Shown piece by piece: positions 25,707-34,042 of a stretch of 64,000 nucleotides of DNA. This DNA is from Acidovorax soli. Its GTDB lineage: Bacteria > Pseudomonadota > Gammaproteobacteria > Burkholderiales > Burkholderiaceae_C. The notes beneath the pieces are model-generated. The model did no database searches, was not told the origin of the DNA, and worked only from the letters and a program-made list of their open reading frames with translations. The position numbers were made by a program, and so were the translations under genes. The stretch is taken from assembly GCF_014207955.1 (NCBI RefSeq), contig NZ_JACHLK010000009.1, positions 186,001 through 250,000 of the forward strand. Reading direction: 5' to 3'. The first letter of the stretch is position 1; each line of letters starts with the position of its first letter.

Positions 25707-26129
25707 TCAGGCCAGGCCGTGCCCGGCTTGCCGCATCCAGTCGCCGCTGCCGATGCGGGGCGCTGCGGCCAGCCGGTCTGGGTTGATCTCGTACACCAGG
25801 CAGTCCATGGGCACCCCATTCACCAGCAAGCGGACCTCGCGCTTGAAATACTCGTCGTCCGGCCGCCCGTGGATTTCCTCGATCCCGTCCAGGCGCTGCT
25901 CGAGTGCGGGCCCGATCGCATAGACCTCGCCCACCACGGCCTCGGTGCCCCCCAGCACCAGTCCCGGGTAGGCCCCCAGGTGGTACAGCGTGCCCTGGGT
26001 CTGCGCACCGCCCACGAAGCGGGGCGCAGGAAGCAGCCGCGTGATGTCGTTGGAGCCTCCTTTGCGCAAGGTCCCGTAGACAAAAACACAGCGCACAGGG
26101 CTTGGGGAAGGGGTTTCGTCAGGCATCAT
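25707..26129 (-). CDS. Gamma-glutamylcyclotransferase-like (AIG2/GGCT fold) protein
   Basis: The 140-residue protein contains the GGCT substrate loop VYGTLRKGGSN near its N-terminus, then VVGEVYAIG and LDGIEEIHGRPDDEYFKREV, with an acidic residue at the place of the catalytic Glu. GGCT-fold enzymes release 5-oxoproline from gamma-glutamyl compounds; the true substrate here is unknown. Two ATGs (26129, 26126) are possible starts. It is divergent from the DMT transporter gene. Confidence 0.85.
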   Translation of the reverse strand: MMPDETPSPSPVRCVFVYGTLRKGGSNDITRLLPAPRFVGGAQTQGTLYHLGAYPGLVLGGTEAVVGEVYAIGPALEQRLDGIEEIHGRPDDEYFKREVRLLVNGVPMDCLVYEINPDRLAAAPRIGSGDWMRQAGHGLA

Positions 26130-26240
26130 GCGGGTCCGTTTGATTTGCAGTGCGCCAGTGTAGGGAGCCCGTGGGCCCCGCTGATCGAAGGCCGGCATGG
26201 CCGACCCGCCGCGCAACGCCGCCTGCACCGCTCCGCTCCG

Positions 26241-27194
26241 ATGTCCCGCTCAGCCCCACTCTCCCGGCCCCTGGCCTACCTTTGCCTGGGTCTCAGCATG
26301 TCCCTGGTGGGCAGCTATGTCGCCCTGTCCAAGCCTCTCGCGGCCGTGCTGCCCGTGTTTTTGCTCGCCTGGATGCGCTTTGGCATCGGCGGCCTGGCCA
26401 TGCTGCATTGGCTGAAAAAGCCGGCCGACGAGCCGCCCATGACCGTCCAGACCCGGCGCCTGCTGTTCCTCGAATCCTTCCTGGGCAATTTCCTGTTCAC
26501 CGCCTGCATGATCTACGGCGTGAGCCTGACCAATGCGGTCACGGCCGGGGTCACCATGGCCAGCATGCCGGCCGCCGTGGCCGTGATGAGCTGGGCCTTT
26601 CTGCGCGAAAAGGTGGCGCCGCGCACCTGGGTAGCCGTGGGCCTGGCCGTGGCCGGCATCGCCCTGTTCGCCATCGCCAGCCCGGGCCATGGACCCGAGC
26701 CTGCGGCAGGCACAGGCAAAGCCGGCCCCGCCTGGCTGGGCCAGTTGCTGCTGCTGGGCGCCGTGTTCTGCGAAGCGGCCTATTCCGTGATCGGCAAGAA
26801 GCTCACCGGCGCACTCGGCCCCCGGCGCATCACCTCCATCATCAATCTCTGGGGCTTCACGCTGTCGGCGCCCCTGGGCCTGTACGCCGCCTGGCACTTC
26901 GACTTCGCCGCCGTGGGCTGGGGCACCTGGGTGCTGCTGGTGTTCTATGCGCTGGCCGCCAGCATCTGGACCGTGTGGCTGTGGATGACGGGCCTGCGCG
27001 TGGTGCCCGCCGCGCAGGGCGGCGTGTTCACGGTGCTGCTGCCCGTGAGCGCGGCCTTGATGGGCGTGCTGGTGCTGGGCGAGTCGCTCAGCGGCCTGCA
27101 ATTGCTGGCCTTTGCCGTAGCGCTGGCCAGCGTGCTGCTGGCCACCCTGCCCTCGCGCCTGGCTTGGCGCGTGGGAAGGGCCTGTTCACGCTAA
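26241..27194 (+). CDS. DMT-superfamily (EamA) inner-membrane transporter
   Basis: The 317-residue protein has about ten hydrophobic segments arranged as two EamA repeats, the first from LAYLCLGLSMSLVGSYVALS and the second from GQLLLLGAVFCEAAYSVIGK. Such proteins export metabolites or amino acids; the substrate is unknown. The last codons lie inside a long inverted repeat shared with the end of the convergent rraA-like gene. Confidence 0.9.
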   Translation: MSRSAPLSRPLAYLCLGLSMSLVGSYVALSKPLAAVLPVFLLAWMRFGIGGLAMLHWLKKPADEPPMTVQTRRLLFLESFLGNFLFTACMIYGVSLTNAVTAGVTMASMPAAVAVMSWAFLREKVAPRTWVAVGLAVAGIALFAIASPGHGPEPAAGTGKAGPAWLGQLLLLGAVFCEAAYSVIGKKLTGALGPRRITSIINLWGFTLSAPLGLYAAWHFDFAAVGWGTWVLLVFYALAASIWTVWLWMTGLRVVPAAQGGVFTVLLPVSAALMGVLVLGESLSGLQLLAFAVALASVLLATLPSRLAWRVGRACSR

Positions 27195-27229
27195 TTTCGG
27201 GGATCGCGAAATCAGCGTGAACAGGCCCT
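27177..27229. repeat. Long perfect inverted repeat at convergent gene ends
   Basis: The 16-bp arms AGGGCCTGTTCACGCT (27177-27192) and AGCGTGAACAGGCCCT (27214-27229) are perfect. An inner ATTTCG/CGAAAT extends the stem after one mismatch. No U-tract is present on either strand. It overlaps the DMT-transporter stop codon. Confidence 0.85.
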
Positions 27230-27232
27230 GAC

Positions 27233-27745
27233 TCAGACTGAGAGCGGCGTTGCGCTGACCACGATGCCATCGGCATCGGCATAGAGCCAGTCGCCGGGGC
27301 GCACCCGCACGCCCTGGATCTGCACGGCCACATCGCGCTGGCCTTCGTTGCGCTTTTCGGTGGGCAGGGGCATCAGGGCCAGGGCGCGGATGCCCACGGC
27401 AGCGGCGCGTAGCTCGGCGATGTCGCGCACGCAGCCGTCCACCACCACGCCGGCCCAGCCGTTGCGCGCCGCAGCCGCGGCCAGGTTGCCGCCCACCAGG
27501 GCCTTGCGCAACGAGCCGCCGCCATCGACCACGAGCACGCGGCCATTGCCGGGCGAATCCACCGCCGCCTTGACCAGGGTGTTGTCCTCGAAACACTTGA
27601 CGGTGCTCACCGGCCCGCAAAAGGCCGGAACGCCGCCCAGATCCTGGAACACCGGGGGCAGCACGCGGAAGGCGCCGCTGTCGTCACCCTTGTGCGCGTC
27701 GCAGAAATCACAGGTACTGAAGGCCGGTGAAGATGGGGCTGTCAT
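27233..27745 (-). CDS. rraA: RraA-like protein (RNase E inhibitor / HMG-CHA aldolase family)
   Basis: The 170-residue protein has the RraA/Ctg-4 aldolase core: VKCFEDNTLVKAAVDSPGNGRVLVVDGGGSLRKALVGGNLAAAA and GVVVDGCVRDIAEL, with the metal and substrate residues G-G-N-L and R-D. In gamma-proteobacteria RraA restrains RNase E; related enzymes are 4-hydroxy-4-methyl-2-oxoglutarate aldolases. Sequence alone does not separate the roles, so the symbol is tentative. The start is ATG at 27745. Confidence 0.85.
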   Translation of the reverse strand: MTAPSSPAFSTCDFCDAHKGDDSGAFRVLPPVFQDLGGVPAFCGPVSTVKCFEDNTLVKAAVDSPGNGRVLVVDGGGSLRKALVGGNLAAAAARNGWAGVVVDGCVRDIAELRAAAVGIRALALMPLPTEKRNEGQRDVAVQIQGVRVRPGDWLYADADGIVVSATPLSV

Positions 27746-28068
27746 GTTGCAAAGACCTTTCGGGCGAAAATGAAATGAAGAACCAACGCGGTGGCGCAAA
27801 CCGCCGCCTCCTTTTGCCATTGTCGTGCAGCGCACCCGAAGCCCCAGCCCAACGCGCAGGCGCATAACTCCTGCGAACCACTTTCCGCCCCTGGGAAAGC
27901 ACCAAAACGGTGAGCTTTACCTTCCCAAGGGCAAGCACGCAACAAATCGAGGCAAAAAAAGCGTTTTCTCCCTTGGAAACGCGTTTTTTTCCCAGTAGCA
28001 TCGGCCTGCCAGCAGAGAGGCCAGCTCTCACTGGTCAGACAATCTACTTCCAACAAGGAAAATCCAAC
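27746..28068. other. Spacer between rraA-like and SWIB genes
   Basis: The 323-bp divergent spacer holds no convincing gene. It contains a symmetrical A-tract/hairpin/T-tract element (27954-27990) upstream of the SWIB gene. Confidence 0.6.
27954..27990. terminator. Bidirectional terminator-like hairpin upstream of the SWIB gene
   Basis: GCGTTTTC and GGAAACGC pair around a six-base loop, flanked by seven A on one side and seven T on the other. It can terminate in either direction, but no gene on either strand ends here. Confidence 0.65.
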
Positions 28069-28401
28069 ATGGCAACTGCAAAAAAGGCTCCGGCAAAAAC
28101 AGCTCCCGCCGCCAAGGCGCCAGCCACCAAGGCCGCCGCTCCTGCCAAGAAGCGCACGCCCAACGCTGCGTTCATGAAGGCCCTCACCCCCAGCCCCGCC
28201 CTGGCGGCTGTGGTCGGCTCGGCACCGCTGCCACGCACGGAAATCATCAGCAAGCTGTGGGTCTACATCAAGGCCAACAACCTGCAGGATGCAGCCAACA
28301 AGCGCAACATCAACGCAGACGCCAAGCTCAAGGATCTGTTTGGCAAGCCCCAGGTGTCGATGTTCGAACTGGCTGGCCTGATCGGCAAGCACGTCAAGTA
28401 A
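28069..28401 (+). CDS. SWIB/MDM2-domain protein with basic Ala/Lys-rich N-terminus
   Basis: The 110-residue protein has a histone-H1-like N-terminal tail (about residues 1-30, repeats of AKKAPAK and APATK type) and a SWIB fold from about residue 34: FMKALTPSPALAAVVGSAPLPRTEIISKLWVYIKANNL to DAKLKDLFGKPQVSMFELAGLIGKHV. SWIB proteins occur in chlamydiae and many betaproteobacteria and are thought to be nucleoid-associated. AAGGAAA precedes the start. A terminator follows, so it is monocistronic. Confidence 0.92.
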   Translation: MATAKKAPAKTAPAAKAPATKAAAPAKKRTPNAAFMKALTPSPALAAVVGSAPLPRTEIISKLWVYIKANNLQDAANKRNINADAKLKDLFGKPQVSMFELAGLIGKHVK

Positions 28402-28445
28402 GCAGCCACACGCCAGTGCGCAGGGCTTCGCTCCCTGCGCCTCGG

Positions 28446-28472
28446 AAAAGCCGGCCCTGTGCCGGCTTTTTT
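28446..28472 (+). terminator. Terminator after the SWIB gene
   Basis: AAGCCGGC and GCCGGCTT pair around a short loop, followed by a run of six T. Confidence 0.9.
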
Positions 28473-28525
28473 GCGTCTGGCGCCGTAAAGCCCGGGTAAA
28501 GCTGTTGCAGAAAAGTAACGAATTG

Positions 28526-28543
28526 AATATGAATTATTAGCAA
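28526..28543 (+). promoter_or_regulatory. Fur-box-like site upstream of the TonB receptor gene
   Basis: AATATGAATTATTAGCAA fits the pattern AATnnnAATnATTnnCA of Fur boxes and lies 169 bp before the receptor start. A TATGAA box in the same stretch could be the -10. Regulation by iron is inferred. Confidence 0.55.
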
Positions 28544-28711
28544 CACGATTAAGATTCCGGCGCCCCGAAGCACAGCCACGCACGCGATCTGCGGTTGCCA
28601 GCCACTGCACACCTCCAGGCCCCTGCCCGCGCATGCCGCCTGCCAGCCACTGCTTCAGAACACCGTCGCGAGCCCCTCGCGCCCCCTCACTGTTCCGCTG
28701 GAGAAGCCCCC

Positions 28712-30964
28712 TTGGCCAAGAAACACCACCGCCGCGCACAGCCCGTCGCGCGCGCCGCCGCCCCCGTCGCCACCGCCCATACCTCCGACAAGGGCCTGCT
28801 GCCCCTGGGCGCCCTCATGCTGGCCGCATCGGTGAGCAGCTGGGCCCAGACCGCCACACCCGAAGCCACCATGGGCACGGTGACGGTCAAGGAAGCCGCT
28901 GAAGTGCAATCCAAGGACACGCTGCAAACCAAGAAGAGCAGCATCGGCAAGAGCACGCAGGACATCCGCGACATTCCCCAGTCGCTCACGGTCATGACCG
29001 AGCGCCTCATGGACGAGGCCAAGCTCGACACCCTGAAGCAGGCCCTGCACTACACCTCGGGCATCACCTTCGCAGCCACCGAGAACGGTACCGACCAGGA
29101 CATCCGCCTGCGCGGCTTCCCCGTGGCAACCGTGGGCGATCTGATGATCGACGGCATGAAGGACCCTTCGCAGTACGAGCGCGACACCTTCAACTACGAC
29201 CGCATCGAAGTGCTGCGCGGCTCGGCCTCCATGCTCTTCGGCCGTGGCTCCACCGGCGGCGTGGTCAACCAGGTCAACAAGAAGCCCCTGCTGCTCGACC
29301 AGTACGAGCTGGAAGCCACCTACGGCACCGACAACGTGCTGCGCACCACGGCCGACCTGAACAAGCACCTGGGCGAGAACGCAGCCTTCCGCCTGAACCT
29401 GATGCGCACCAAGGGCGACAACCACGGCGCCAAGATCGACAAGTACGGCATCGCCCCCACCGTGAGCTGGGGTGTGGGCACGCGCAACGAGTTCTCGGTG
29501 GGCCTGTTCCACCTGGACACGGACAACGTGCCCCAGGCCAACCTGCGCTACCTGCAGGGTTCGGCCCCCACGCTGATCAACCCCAAGAACTTCTACGGCA
29601 CGCAGAGCGACTACCTGCGTGGCAAGGCCACCTACGGCATGGCCTCGTGGATCCACCGCTTCGACAACGACAGCGAGCTGACCACGCAACTGCGCGCCGG
29701 CAAGTTCGACCGCTCGCAATGGGGCACCACCGCCGGCTACGGCACCACGGGCGGCGTCGCCACCACCTGGGCCAACCTGAACGGCAGCACCATCCTGACC
29801 AGCGCCGGCCTGAGCCCGCGCGCCGACACGCACGAAGGCGTGTACGCCCAGACCAACTACACCGCCAAGGCCAACTGGGGTGGCATGAAGCACGAGCTGA
29901 TGGCCGGCATCGATGCCAGCCAGGAAAAGGCGTTCTTCAACGTCGCCCTGGGCCAGCCCGGCACCAACTACAACAAGGGCAACACCACTGTGGGCACGCC
30001 GGACGACGGCCGCACCACCGCGATCTCGCCCTCGTACCGCTACGACCAGAACTACAGCTCCTCGTCGGTCGGTGCCTACGTGCAGGACCTGGTGCAGATT
30101 GCCCCGCACTGGAAGCTCCTGGGCGGCCTGCGCTGGGACCGCGTGAGCTCCACCCCCGAGCGTGACCTGTACACCAACGGCGTGATCACCCACGAGACGA
30201 CGCGCCTGCGCTACAACTCGCTGTGGAGCCAGCGCGTGGGCGTGCTGTTCCAGCCGAGCGAGACCGCGTCTTACCACTTCTCGTACAGCACCTCGTTCAA
30301 CACCTCGGCCGACACCTACCGCTTCACGACGCAGCAGACCGCCAACACCGACGCGGAAAAGAGCCGCAACTTCGAGCTGGGCGCCAAGCTGGACTGGCTG
30401 GACGGCAACCTGTCGACGCGCGCCGCGATCTTCCGCACCGAGAAGTACAACGAGCGCACCACCGATGCCGATTTCGCCGGCACCGCCTACCTGCTCAACG
30501 GCAAGCGCCATGCCTCAGGCCTGGAACTCGACGTGGTCGGCCGCATCAATCCCCAATGGGACATCTACGCCTCCTACACCTGGATTCCGGTGGCCACCAT
30601 CGACAAGACCGGTAGCGCCGCGGCCAACACCGTCGGCCAGCGCGTGGGCCTGACGCCCAAGCACAGCGCCAGCGTCTGGCTCGGCTACCAGGCCACGCCC
30701 AAGCTGCGTGTGGCAGGCGGCGTGCGCGGCGTGAGCGAGAACCGTCCCGTGGCCGGTACCACGGGCGCGGCCTCGGCAACCGCCTATGCGCAAGGCTATG
30801 TGGCCATGGACCTGATGGCCCAGTACAACTTCACCGAAAGCGTGTACGCCAAGCTCAACATCAACAACGTGGCCAACCGCAGCTACGGCGACCAGCTGTA
30901 CCCCGGTTTCGTCACGCTGGGTGAGCCGCGCAATATCCGCCTGACGGTGGGCACGCGCTTCTAA
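28712..30964 (+). CDS. TonB-dependent outer-membrane siderophore receptor (PiuA/Fiu-like)
   Basis: This is a 750-residue receptor (TTG start at 28712 after GGAGAAG; an in-frame ATG at 28595 would add 39 residues ahead of the signal sequence). The signal region ends near LAASVSSWAQ. The plug domain follows (SSIGKSTQDIRDIPQSLTVM, LRGFPV, IEVLRGSASMLFGRGSTGGVVNQV), then a 22-strand barrel ending in TVGTRF with the typical terminal Phe. It imports ferric catecholate or related siderophores with TonB-ExbBD energy. The piuC gene follows 39 bp later. Confidence 0.93.
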   Translation: MAKKHHRRAQPVARAAAPVATAHTSDKGLLPLGALMLAASVSSWAQTATPEATMGTVTVKEAAEVQSKDTLQTKKSSIGKSTQDIRDIPQSLTVMTERLMDEAKLDTLKQALHYTSGITFAATENGTDQDIRLRGFPVATVGDLMIDGMKDPSQYERDTFNYDRIEVLRGSASMLFGRGSTGGVVNQVNKKPLLLDQYELEATYGTDNVLRTTADLNKHLGENAAFRLNLMRTKGDNHGAKIDKYGIAPTVSWGVGTRNEFSVGLFHLDTDNVPQANLRYLQGSAPTLINPKNFYGTQSDYLRGKATYGMASWIHRFDNDSELTTQLRAGKFDRSQWGTTAGYGTTGGVATTWANLNGSTILTSAGLSPRADTHEGVYAQTNYTAKANWGGMKHELMAGIDASQEKAFFNVALGQPGTNYNKGNTTVGTPDDGRTTAISPSYRYDQNYSSSSVGAYVQDLVQIAPHWKLLGGLRWDRVSSTPERDLYTNGVITHETTRLRYNSLWSQRVGVLFQPSETASYHFSYSTSFNTSADTYRFTTQQTANTDAEKSRNFELGAKLDWLDGNLSTRAAIFRTEKYNERTTDADFAGTAYLLNGKRHASGLELDVVGRINPQWDIYASYTWIPVATIDKTGSAAANTVGQRVGLTPKHSASVWLGYQATPKLRVAGGVRGVSENRPVAGTTGAASATAYAQGYVAMDLMAQYNFTESVYAKLNINNVANRSYGDQLYPGFVTLGEPRNIRLTVGTRF

Positions 30965-31003
30965 GCCCTGCCATCGGCCCATCCCGAGCCACCCACACCC
31001 ACT

Positions 31004-31690
31004 ATGCTGCTGCACATTCCGAACCTCCTGAGCGCCGACGAACTGCGCGGCGCTCAGGAGCTGCTTCGCGATGCGCCATGGCACGATGGGCGTGTCTCGG
31101 CCGGGCCGCAGGCGGCACAGGCCAAGAACAACGAGCAACTGCCCGAGCAGTGCGAGGCGGCGCAGGCCCTGCGCCAGATCCTGCTGCGCGGGCTGGAGCG
31201 CAGCCCGCTGTTCTTCTCAGCCGCCCTGCCCAAGACCATTTCGCCCCCCATGTTCAACCGCTATGGCGGGGCCACCAATGCCTTCGGCAACCATGTGGAC
31301 AGTGCCGTGCGCTTCCTGCCCGACGGCAAGGGCCGCGTGCGCACGGACATTTCGTGCACCGTCTTTCTGAGTGCCCCCGAAGACTATGACGGGGGTGAGC
31401 TCGTCATCGAAGACACCCATGGCCCCCAGCGCGCAAAGTACGCAGCAGGCGACATGGTGGTCTACCCCGGTACCAGCGTGCACCGCGTGGAGCCGGTCAC
31501 GCGCGGCCAGCGCCTGGCCGGTTTCTTCTGGGTGCAGAGCATGGTGCGCAGCGACGAGCAGCGCCGCCTGCTGTTCGACATGGACCAGCACCTGACGCAG
31601 CTGCGCGGCAGCGTGGGCGAGACCTCGGGCGCCATCGTGGGCCTGACAGGTTCGTACCACAACCTGCTGCGCATGTGGGCCGACGTGTAG
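31004..31690 (+). CDS. piuC: PKHD-type Fe(II)/2-oxoglutarate hydroxylase, PiuC/YbiX family
   Basis: The 228-residue protein has the Fe2OG dioxygenase triad: H and D in [11 protein letters not shown], and the distal His in [15 protein letters not shown] with the 2-oxoglutarate-binding Arg. N-terminal [21 protein letters not shown] is typical of PiuC/YbiX. Family members sit next to iron-regulated TonB receptors and are presumed to modify an imported siderophore. The gene follows the receptor by 39 bp, so they are probably one operon. Confidence 0.93.
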   Translation: MLLHIPNLLSADELRGAQELLRDAPWHDGRVSAGPQAAQAKNNEQLPEQCEAAQALRQILLRGLERSPLFFSAALPKTISPPMFNRYGGATNAFGNHVDSAVRFLPDGKGRVRTDISCTVFLSAPEDYDGGELVIEDTHGPQRAKYAAGDMVVYPGTSVHRVEPVTRGQRLAGFFWVQSMVRSDEQRRLLFDMDQHLTQLRGSVGETSGAIVGLTGSYHNLLRMWADV

Positions 31691-31714
31691 CCGCTATTCC
31701 GCAGGCACCTGCCC

Positions 31715-32848
31715 ATGCCGCCCCCCTCCCCCGACACCCCTGCGCTGCAGCCAATCCCGGCGCACATCGTCACCCTCGACGACCACGAGCGCCATGCGCG
31801 CAGCCAGCTCGACAACAACGCCTGGGCCTACTTTTCCGGCGGCGCGGCCGACGAGATCACGCTGCGCGCCAACCGCAGCGCCTGGGACGCCCTGCCGCTG
31901 TGGCCGCGCGTGCTGCGCCCCCTGGCCGGCGGCCACACCCGGGTACAGCTTCTGGGCCGCACGCTGGCCCACCCCGTGCTGCTGGCACCCGTGGCCTTCC
32001 AGCGCATGGCCCACGGCGATGGCGAGCTGGCCACGGCCTACGCAGCCGCCGCGCTGGGCGCCGGGCTGGTGCTGAGCACCCAGGCCACCTTGCCCCTGGA
32101 AACCATCGCCCAGGCCATACTGAACGACGCCGGGCGCGGCCCTCTGTGGTTCCAGCTCTACCTGCAGCACGACCGGGGCTTCACCCGCGCCCTGGTGGAG
32201 CGTGCCGAAGCCGCAGGCTACGAGGCCCTGGTGCTGACCGTCGATGCGCCCTCCAGCGGCGCGCGCGACCGGGAGCGCCGCGCGGGCTTTCACCTGCCCC
32301 CCGGCATCACGGCCGTGAACCTGGCGCAGCTCCCGCCCGCCCCGCGCGTGGCCCTGCAACCCGGCCAGAGCGCCCTGTTCGACGCCCTGCTGCACCAGGC
32401 CCCCACCTGGGACGACGTGGCCTGGCTGCAATCCATCACCCGCCTGCCGGTGCTGCTCAAGGGTGTGCTCCACCCGGCCGATGCCCGCCAGGCGGCCGGC
32501 CTGCAGGTCGCGGGCCTGGTGGTGTCCAACCACGGGGGCCGCACGCTGGACACCGCTCCCGCCACGGCCACGGCGCTGCCACGCATCGTGCAGGCCGTGG
32601 AAGGCCGCCTGCCCGTGCTGGTGGACGGCGGCATCCGCCGCGGCACCGACGTGCTCAAGGCCATGGCGCTCGGGGCCTCGGCCGTGCTGGTCGGCCGCCC
32701 CGTGGTCTGGGGCCTGGCCAACGCCGGCGCCGCCGGCGTGGCCCATGTGCTGCGCCTGCTGCGCGACGAGCTGGAAATCGCCATGGCACTCACCGGCTGC
32801 GCCACACTGGCGGATGCCTCTCCGGCCTTGCTGGACGCCGGCCGCTAG
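31715..32848 (+). CDS. FMN-dependent alpha-hydroxy-acid oxidizing enzyme
   Basis: The 377-residue protein belongs to the lactate/glycolate/mandelate oxidase family. It has the AWAYFSGGAADEITLRAN N-terminus, FMN contacts such as LVLSTQATLPLE and LWFQLYLQHDRGF, and the catalytic His-Arg segment VVSNHGGRTLDTAPAT followed by VDGGIRRGTDVLKAMALGA. It oxidises a 2-hydroxy acid to the 2-oxo acid; the substrate and electron acceptor are unknown. It lies 24 bp after piuC and may be co-transcribed, though a direct iron role is not obvious. Confidence 0.9.
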   Translation: MPPPSPDTPALQPIPAHIVTLDDHERHARSQLDNNAWAYFSGGAADEITLRANRSAWDALPLWPRVLRPLAGGHTRVQLLGRTLAHPVLLAPVAFQRMAHGDGELATAYAAAALGAGLVLSTQATLPLETIAQAILNDAGRGPLWFQLYLQHDRGFTRALVERAEAAGYEALVLTVDAPSSGARDRERRAGFHLPPGITAVNLAQLPPAPRVALQPGQSALFDALLHQAPTWDDVAWLQSITRLPVLLKGVLHPADARQAAGLQVAGLVVSNHGGRTLDTAPATATALPRIVQAVEGRLPVLVDGGIRRGTDVLKAMALGASAVLVGRPVVWGLANAGAAGVAHVLRLLRDELEIAMALTGCATLADASPALLDAGR

Positions 32849-32892
32849 GGCGGCAATCGGGTTTTCCCCTCTCGCCAGGAATGATTTGTTGC

Positions 32893-32913
32893 AAATGCGA
32901 AAAATTCGCATTT
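32893..32913 (+). promoter_or_regulatory. Fur-box-like palindrome upstream of bfd
   Basis: AAATGCGAA and TTCGCATTT form perfect 9-bp arms around AAA, 45 bp before the bfd start. This fits the betaproteobacterial Fur-box style with TGCGAAT half-sites. TATAAT follows at once (32914-32919) and could be the -10 box. Confidence 0.7.
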
Positions 32914-32957
32914 ATAATCAGCCATCTTCTACCAGCCAGCCACCACTGCCTGCCGCC

Positions 32958-33230
32958 ATGATCGTCTGTGTTTGCCGCCGGATTTCTGACCGCGAAATCG
33001 CCCGCCACGCCCGTGCAGGCATGAGCTTTGATGAAATCCAGTTCGAACTGGGCGTTGCAACCCAATGTGGATGCTGCGAAAGCTGCGCCCGCGACGTGGT
33101 GGCCCAGTGCAGCGCCTCGGGTCCCATCGCCGCCTTGCACAACGAGGCAGCGTCCCAGACGATCCAGCTTGCCAGCTCCATCACGGAAAGCAAGGCATGG
33201 AACTCCTCTCTACACTCGCCGGCAGCCTGA
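32958..33230 (+). CDS. bfd: Bacterioferritin-associated ferredoxin
   Basis: The 90-residue protein starts MIVCVCRRISDREI. The [2Fe-2S] ligands are C4, C6, C37 and C40 (CVC and CGCC), as in E. coli Bfd, followed by a C-terminal extension. Bfd reduces the iron core of bacterioferritin to release iron under starvation. A Fur-like palindrome and TATAAT precede it. It is followed by tonB-exbB-exbD in the same direction, which fits an iron-starvation operon. Its 3' end overlaps a small membrane-peptide frame. Confidence 0.92.
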   Translation: MIVCVCRRISDREIARHARAGMSFDEIQFELGVATQCGCCESCARDVVAQCSASGPIAALHNEAASQTIQLASSITESKAWNSSLHSPAA

Positions 33231-33271
33231 TCCTCGTCGCAGGCTCGGCCTGGTGGATCTTCCGCAAATAA
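33197..33271 (+). CDS. Possible 24-residue single-span membrane peptide
   Basis: A short frame starts at ATG 33197 inside the end of bfd and encodes a hydrophobic segment (LLSTLAGSLILVAGSAWW) with a basic tail IFRK. AAGG lies five bases before the ATG. It ends 60 bp before tonB. There is no homology evidence; the amphipathic tail and position suggest a real small protein, but chance is possible. Confidence 0.35.
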   Translation: MELLSTLAGSLILVAGSAWWIFRK

Positions 33272-33331
33272 TCAAGGTCTCACAGGCCTGTGCCGTTTGC
33301 CGCGCAAGCGGCGGCAGCCGCCATCACACTT

Positions 33332-34027
33332 ATGTCTCACCCTGATCGTTTTGCCCCTCCCGGGGGCGTCAGTCGCAATACCGTGATCGTAGGTTCCGTC
33401 GTGCTGCTGCATGTGGCGGGCATCTGGGCGCTGCAATCGGGCCTGCTGCGCCGCGCGGCGGAAGTCATCGTGCCGGCGGAGCTGCTCAGCGAGTTCATCG
33501 CGCCACCTGCGCCCAAGGTGGAACCGCCACCACCCAAGCCCGCGCCGCCACCGCCCAAACCCGCACCGCAGCAGGTCAAGGCCCCCAAGCCGGCCCCCAT
33601 GCCGGTGGCCATTCCCGACCCGACACCGGCCCCCAATGCCCCCACGGGCGTGACCACGCCGCAGCCCCCGGCCCCGCCCATCGCCGCGCCCGTGGCGGTG
33701 GAAGCGCCGCCACCGGCACCGCCCGCGCCCCCGGCCCCGCCCAAGATCGAGCTGCCCTCGAGCGACGCCGCCTACCTGAACAACCCCAAGCCCAGCTACC
33801 CCGCCATCAGCAAGCGCATGGGCGAGCAGGGCAAGGTCATCCTGCGCGTGCTCATCGGCACCGATGGCTCGCCGCAGAAGGTGGAGATCAACAAGTCCAG
33901 CGGCTTCGAACGCCTGGACCGCCAGGCCCAGGAAGCCGTCATGCGCTGGCGCTTCGTGCCCGGCAAGCGCAATGGCGTGCCAGAGACCATGTGGAACCTG
34001 GTACCCGTCAATTTTGTTCTCGAATAA
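33332..34027 (+). CDS. tonB: TonB energy-transducing protein
   Basis: The 231-residue protein has one N-terminal membrane anchor (about residues 17-36, VIVGSVVLLHVAGIWALQSG), a long Pro/Lys/Ala-rich periplasmic spacer (about residues 50-145), and the C-terminal TonB domain with YPAISKRMGEQGKVILRVLI and MRWRFVPGKRNG. It transmits the proton-motive force to outer-membrane receptors such as the one at 28.7 kb. exbB starts 15 bp after its stop. Confidence 0.95.
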   Translation: MSHPDRFAPPGGVSRNTVIVGSVVLLHVAGIWALQSGLLRRAAEVIVPAELLSEFIAPPAPKVEPPPPKPAPPPPKPAPQQVKAPKPAPMPVAIPDPTPAPNAPTGVTTPQPPAPPIAAPVAVEAPPPAPPAPPAPPKIELPSSDAAYLNNPKPSYPAISKRMGEQGKVILRVLIGTDGSPQKVEINKSSGFERLDRQAQEAVMRWRFVPGKRNGVPETMWNLVPVNFVLE

Positions 34028-34042
34028 TCATCAGGAGTTCTC

